Shown in pieces: positions 20,133-21,960 of a stretch of 21,960 nt of DNA (positions are counted from its first letter, which is position 1; each line of letters begins with the position of its first letter). The translations under genes were made by a program, and so were the position numbers. The stretch spans positions 1-21,960 of the forward strand of contig MU858356.1 in NCBI GenBank assembly GCA_033297075.1, written 5' to 3'. The notes beneath the pieces were generated by a model that saw only the letters and a list, made by a program, of their open reading frames with translations, had not been told where the DNA came from and did not search any database. Source of the stretch: Rhypophila decipiens. Lineage: Eukaryota > Ascomycota > Sordariomycetes > Sordariales > Naviculisporaceae.

Positions 20133-21308
20133 ATGATTCATGGACCCGCTAAGTATTGCATCTGCGGTGGTGAGTTGAAGCTACAGACGATCTTGTGGGA
20201 AAGAGGACTTATACTGACAGCCGCCGACACGACAGGCAGGTGTGACATCGGCGTGCTACACAACGGCCAAGTCGCTGCACGATCTCCAGGGGAAGTTCAA
20301 GGATGTCCCAACCACCATTATCGCCATCTCATCAGAGATGACTGTCATCAGCGCCTCGTTAGCCACATCCAAGGAATTCTCGTTCAAAACCGCGGCCTGA
20401 GCAACGACATCTGGCAGCAGGACAATGGGCAAAACGATGACGAAAACATGCTTCTGGCAGCACTCGATACATCCCTGACAGGGTGTCTGGTTCTATTCAG
20501 CTGTCTAGACCAGGAGATCGCCACAGTCAACAAATCTCATTCCGTTAAGAACGGAGGGCAGTTGTCGTGGTTCGGACGGGTCCGATTCCTGATAAATAAT
20601 GACCGTCTCCAGGAACTCCTTACGGCATTACGGGGACAGCAGACAGCCATCAACCTCCTCATACAGTTGATGCAGACAGAGGCCATCTCGGAAATCAAAA
20701 GGTTGCTCTCGGAGAACCAGCCCACGTTGGAGGCCAATCTGCGCCGTACCCAAACGATGCGCGAGAGCCTGGACAGCAGCAGCAGCAAGAGCGTGTCCGC
20801 GTCAGTCTTGGAAAGGACCAAGTCCATCATTGACAGAGGCAAGACGGCCAACGGCACCGACGCCTACTCCCATGTTGCACCGTCCGACCTTGAGTTTGAC
20901 TTTGATGACGCAATAGTCAACAGCCGGACATATCGTCGTGCGATGGCTGCCGCTGAAGCAGCAGCAGCAAAAGGCGAAACAGAGACTATACAAGAAGAAC
21001 CACGAGACGGGCCCTCGCAGTCAAGCAGTGTGTATTCAATGTTGAGCCCACCCGCTACTCCACATGAAGCGCAGATTGCAGTTCCTGCTCTAGCGGTAGC
21101 AGATAATATAAAGCCCAAACAACCCGACTATCGCAAGGTCATGGATGACCTTGAGAACGATCTTACCGAGTGGGCTTCAAGAATCCCGCCAAACGAGCCT
21201 ACTCTATCAGCAAGCAGGACGACATCCAAAGCTGGCCGTCCACCGCAACGGTTCAACAGCATATTAAACCCAACTTGGGCTCTATTTTTGTCGCTCTACG
21301 TAAGTTGA
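20133..21308 (+). other. alternative continuous frame through the SH3 protein gene
   Basis: An ATG at 20133, seven bases before the proposed start, opens a frame that stays open to 21308 whether or not the first intron is removed, and coincides with the middle coding frame. Its first ~75 codons lack family resemblance. An automatic prediction could choose it as a 391-residue protein without the SH3 domain. Confidence 0.35.
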
Positions 21309-21717
21309 CATGCTCTGCTCTGTGAATCTCAGACGTGATTTTTGTTTTGACCATGAACCAGACCACTTCACGGCCAGATCACCAGATGAGGTATCTCTAG
21401 ACCCGGGTGACCATGTCCGGTTGGTGGAAGATGATCTTTTTGGGGATGGCTGGTGTTTGGATGTTAACGTGAGGACTGGAGATTCAGGACTCTTCCCTCA
21501 AGGTAAGACGACCCGGTCCCAACCCGCTGTGGCCGTGCTAGACTAGGCTACCTTGTCAAATTGTGCTAACAACTCTACTGCAGTTTATACCAGAGTAATA
21601 TCGTTTCGAGGGAAATTTTCCTTCGATTTTGACCGCCTCCAAGGCGTCTTTTTAACAATACTAAACCCACCCGCACCCGGCTACATACCCCTGTTGTTTC
21701 TTGCCACACCACCTTAG
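20140..21717 (+). CDS. protein with fungal NLR-type N-terminal domain and C-terminal SH3 domain; reading frame broken twice
   Basis: Exon 1 is 20140-20169 (MDPLSIASAV); a 66-bp intron (GTGAGT...GACAG) leads to 20236. Frame A then encodes a typical helical N-terminus (TAKSLHDLQGKFKDV, then TVISASL) but stops at 20398-20400. The same family pattern continues without a gap in the next frame from about 20361 (HIQGILVQNRGLSND, then TGCLVLFSCLDQEI and LRGQQTAINLLIQLMQTEA). At about 21191 the frame moves again, to AYSISKQDDIQSW and IKPNLGSIFVAL. Introns 21300-21361 (GTAAGT) and 21503-21583 (GTAAGA, branch TGCTAAC) flank an SH3 domain with ARSPDEVSLDPGDHV and GWCLDVN...SGLFPQVYT; stop 21715-21717. 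Each break is equivalent to one missing A. The second could instead be an 86-bp intron, 21096-21181 (weak donor GTAGCA). The gene is either decaying or affected by sequence errors. SH3 domains bind proline-rich partners; the role is unknown. Confidence 0.75.
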
Positions 21718-21960
21718 CATTAACGCCGAGAGTTTTAATTTTCTGAAAATAAAATCGCGATTCTTCTTAAAACCGCCACCATTCCCTTCCTCTTATCGTC
21801 ACCTATTTCCGCCGTCCTATCGCTACCATAGTCAATCCTACAGCTAGTGTTATTGAACATTTTGCAAAAATGATGCAAAGTGGCAAAACACAGTTAAGCA
21901 AAAATACCATCCCGCTGGGGGATCAATTTTTGAAGCTGTACTTTCCGGGATGTTTTGATG
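21718..21960. other. AT-rich 3' flank running off the window
   Basis: Composition is visibly more AT-rich than the rest of the window. An ATG at 21870 (and again at 21873) opens a frame to the window end, about 30 codons (QSGKTQLSKNTIPLGDQFL within it). I do not recognise it. It could be chance, the start of a neighbouring gene, or part of an inserted element. Confidence 0.3.

Larger units (their letters stand above)
19659..20139. other. intergenic region with promoter of the SH3 protein gene
   Basis: About 480 bp. A clear TATA box lies at 19915-19922 and a CACGTG palindrome at 19938-19943. A four-codon upstream ORF (20115-20126) and an out-of-frame ATG at 20133 precede the proposed start. 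Confidence 0.5.

Noticed and set aside
1..21960. CRISPR arrays, bacterial operons, prophage, rRNA
   Set aside because: No spaced direct repeats or rRNA-like sequence were seen, and intron-rich fungal genes rule out a prokaryotic setting.

Overview
This window looks like nuclear DNA of a filamentous ascomycete (Pezizomycotina). Genes are single transcription units on both strands, separated by 0.2-2 kb. Most carry one to four introns of 60-101 bp with fungal signals (GTATGT/GTGAGT/GTACGT donors, CTAAC/CTAAT/CTGAC branch sites, CAG/TAG acceptors). The protein families are typically fungal: bZIP-like DUF3425, fasciclin/GPI, PHS-type MFS, NLR-type N-terminal domains and ToxD-like MDR. No species is recognised. 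There is no sign of bacterial, viral or organellar DNA.

Layout, left to right: (1) a bZIP-like regulator on minus (316-1553); (2) a secreted two-domain fasciclin protein with a likely GPI signal on plus (3541-4761); (3) a phosphate-transporter-like MFS permease on minus (5146-7393), convergent with the fasciclin gene, with one GC-AG intron; (4) a protein with a fungal NLR-type (Helo-like/STAND) N-terminal helical domain joined to an unrecognised alpha/beta domain and a disordered tail, on plus (8398-10317); (5) a cysteine-rich single-pass membrane protein resembling a cell-wall sensor, on plus (11272-12949); (6) an alpha/beta-hydrolase epoxide hydrolase on plus (14234-15822); (7) a COMT-like O-methyltransferase on minus (15992-17467); (8) a ToxD/enoyl-reductase-like MDR oxidoreductase on plus (18596-19658), whose last residues do not match the family ending; (9) a second protein with an NLR-type N-terminal helical region, here followed by an SH3 domain, on plus (20140-21717). 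Its reading frame is interrupted twice, each time as if one A were missing. Exon-intron models for genes 1 and 3-7 close exactly in frame from ATG to stop, as does the fasciclin model, which supports them.

How the genes work together: epoxide hydrolase, O-methyltransferase and MDR reductase lie side by side and could be tailoring enzymes for a small molecule. No backbone synthase (PKS, NRPS, terpene cyclase) is visible, so this stays a hypothesis. The most unusual content is the pair of proteins carrying NLR-type N-terminal domains without any NACHT/NB-ARC NTPase, one of them attached to a domain I cannot name. Three two-unit telomere-like motifs (CCCTAACCCT) occur in promoter or first-intron positions.
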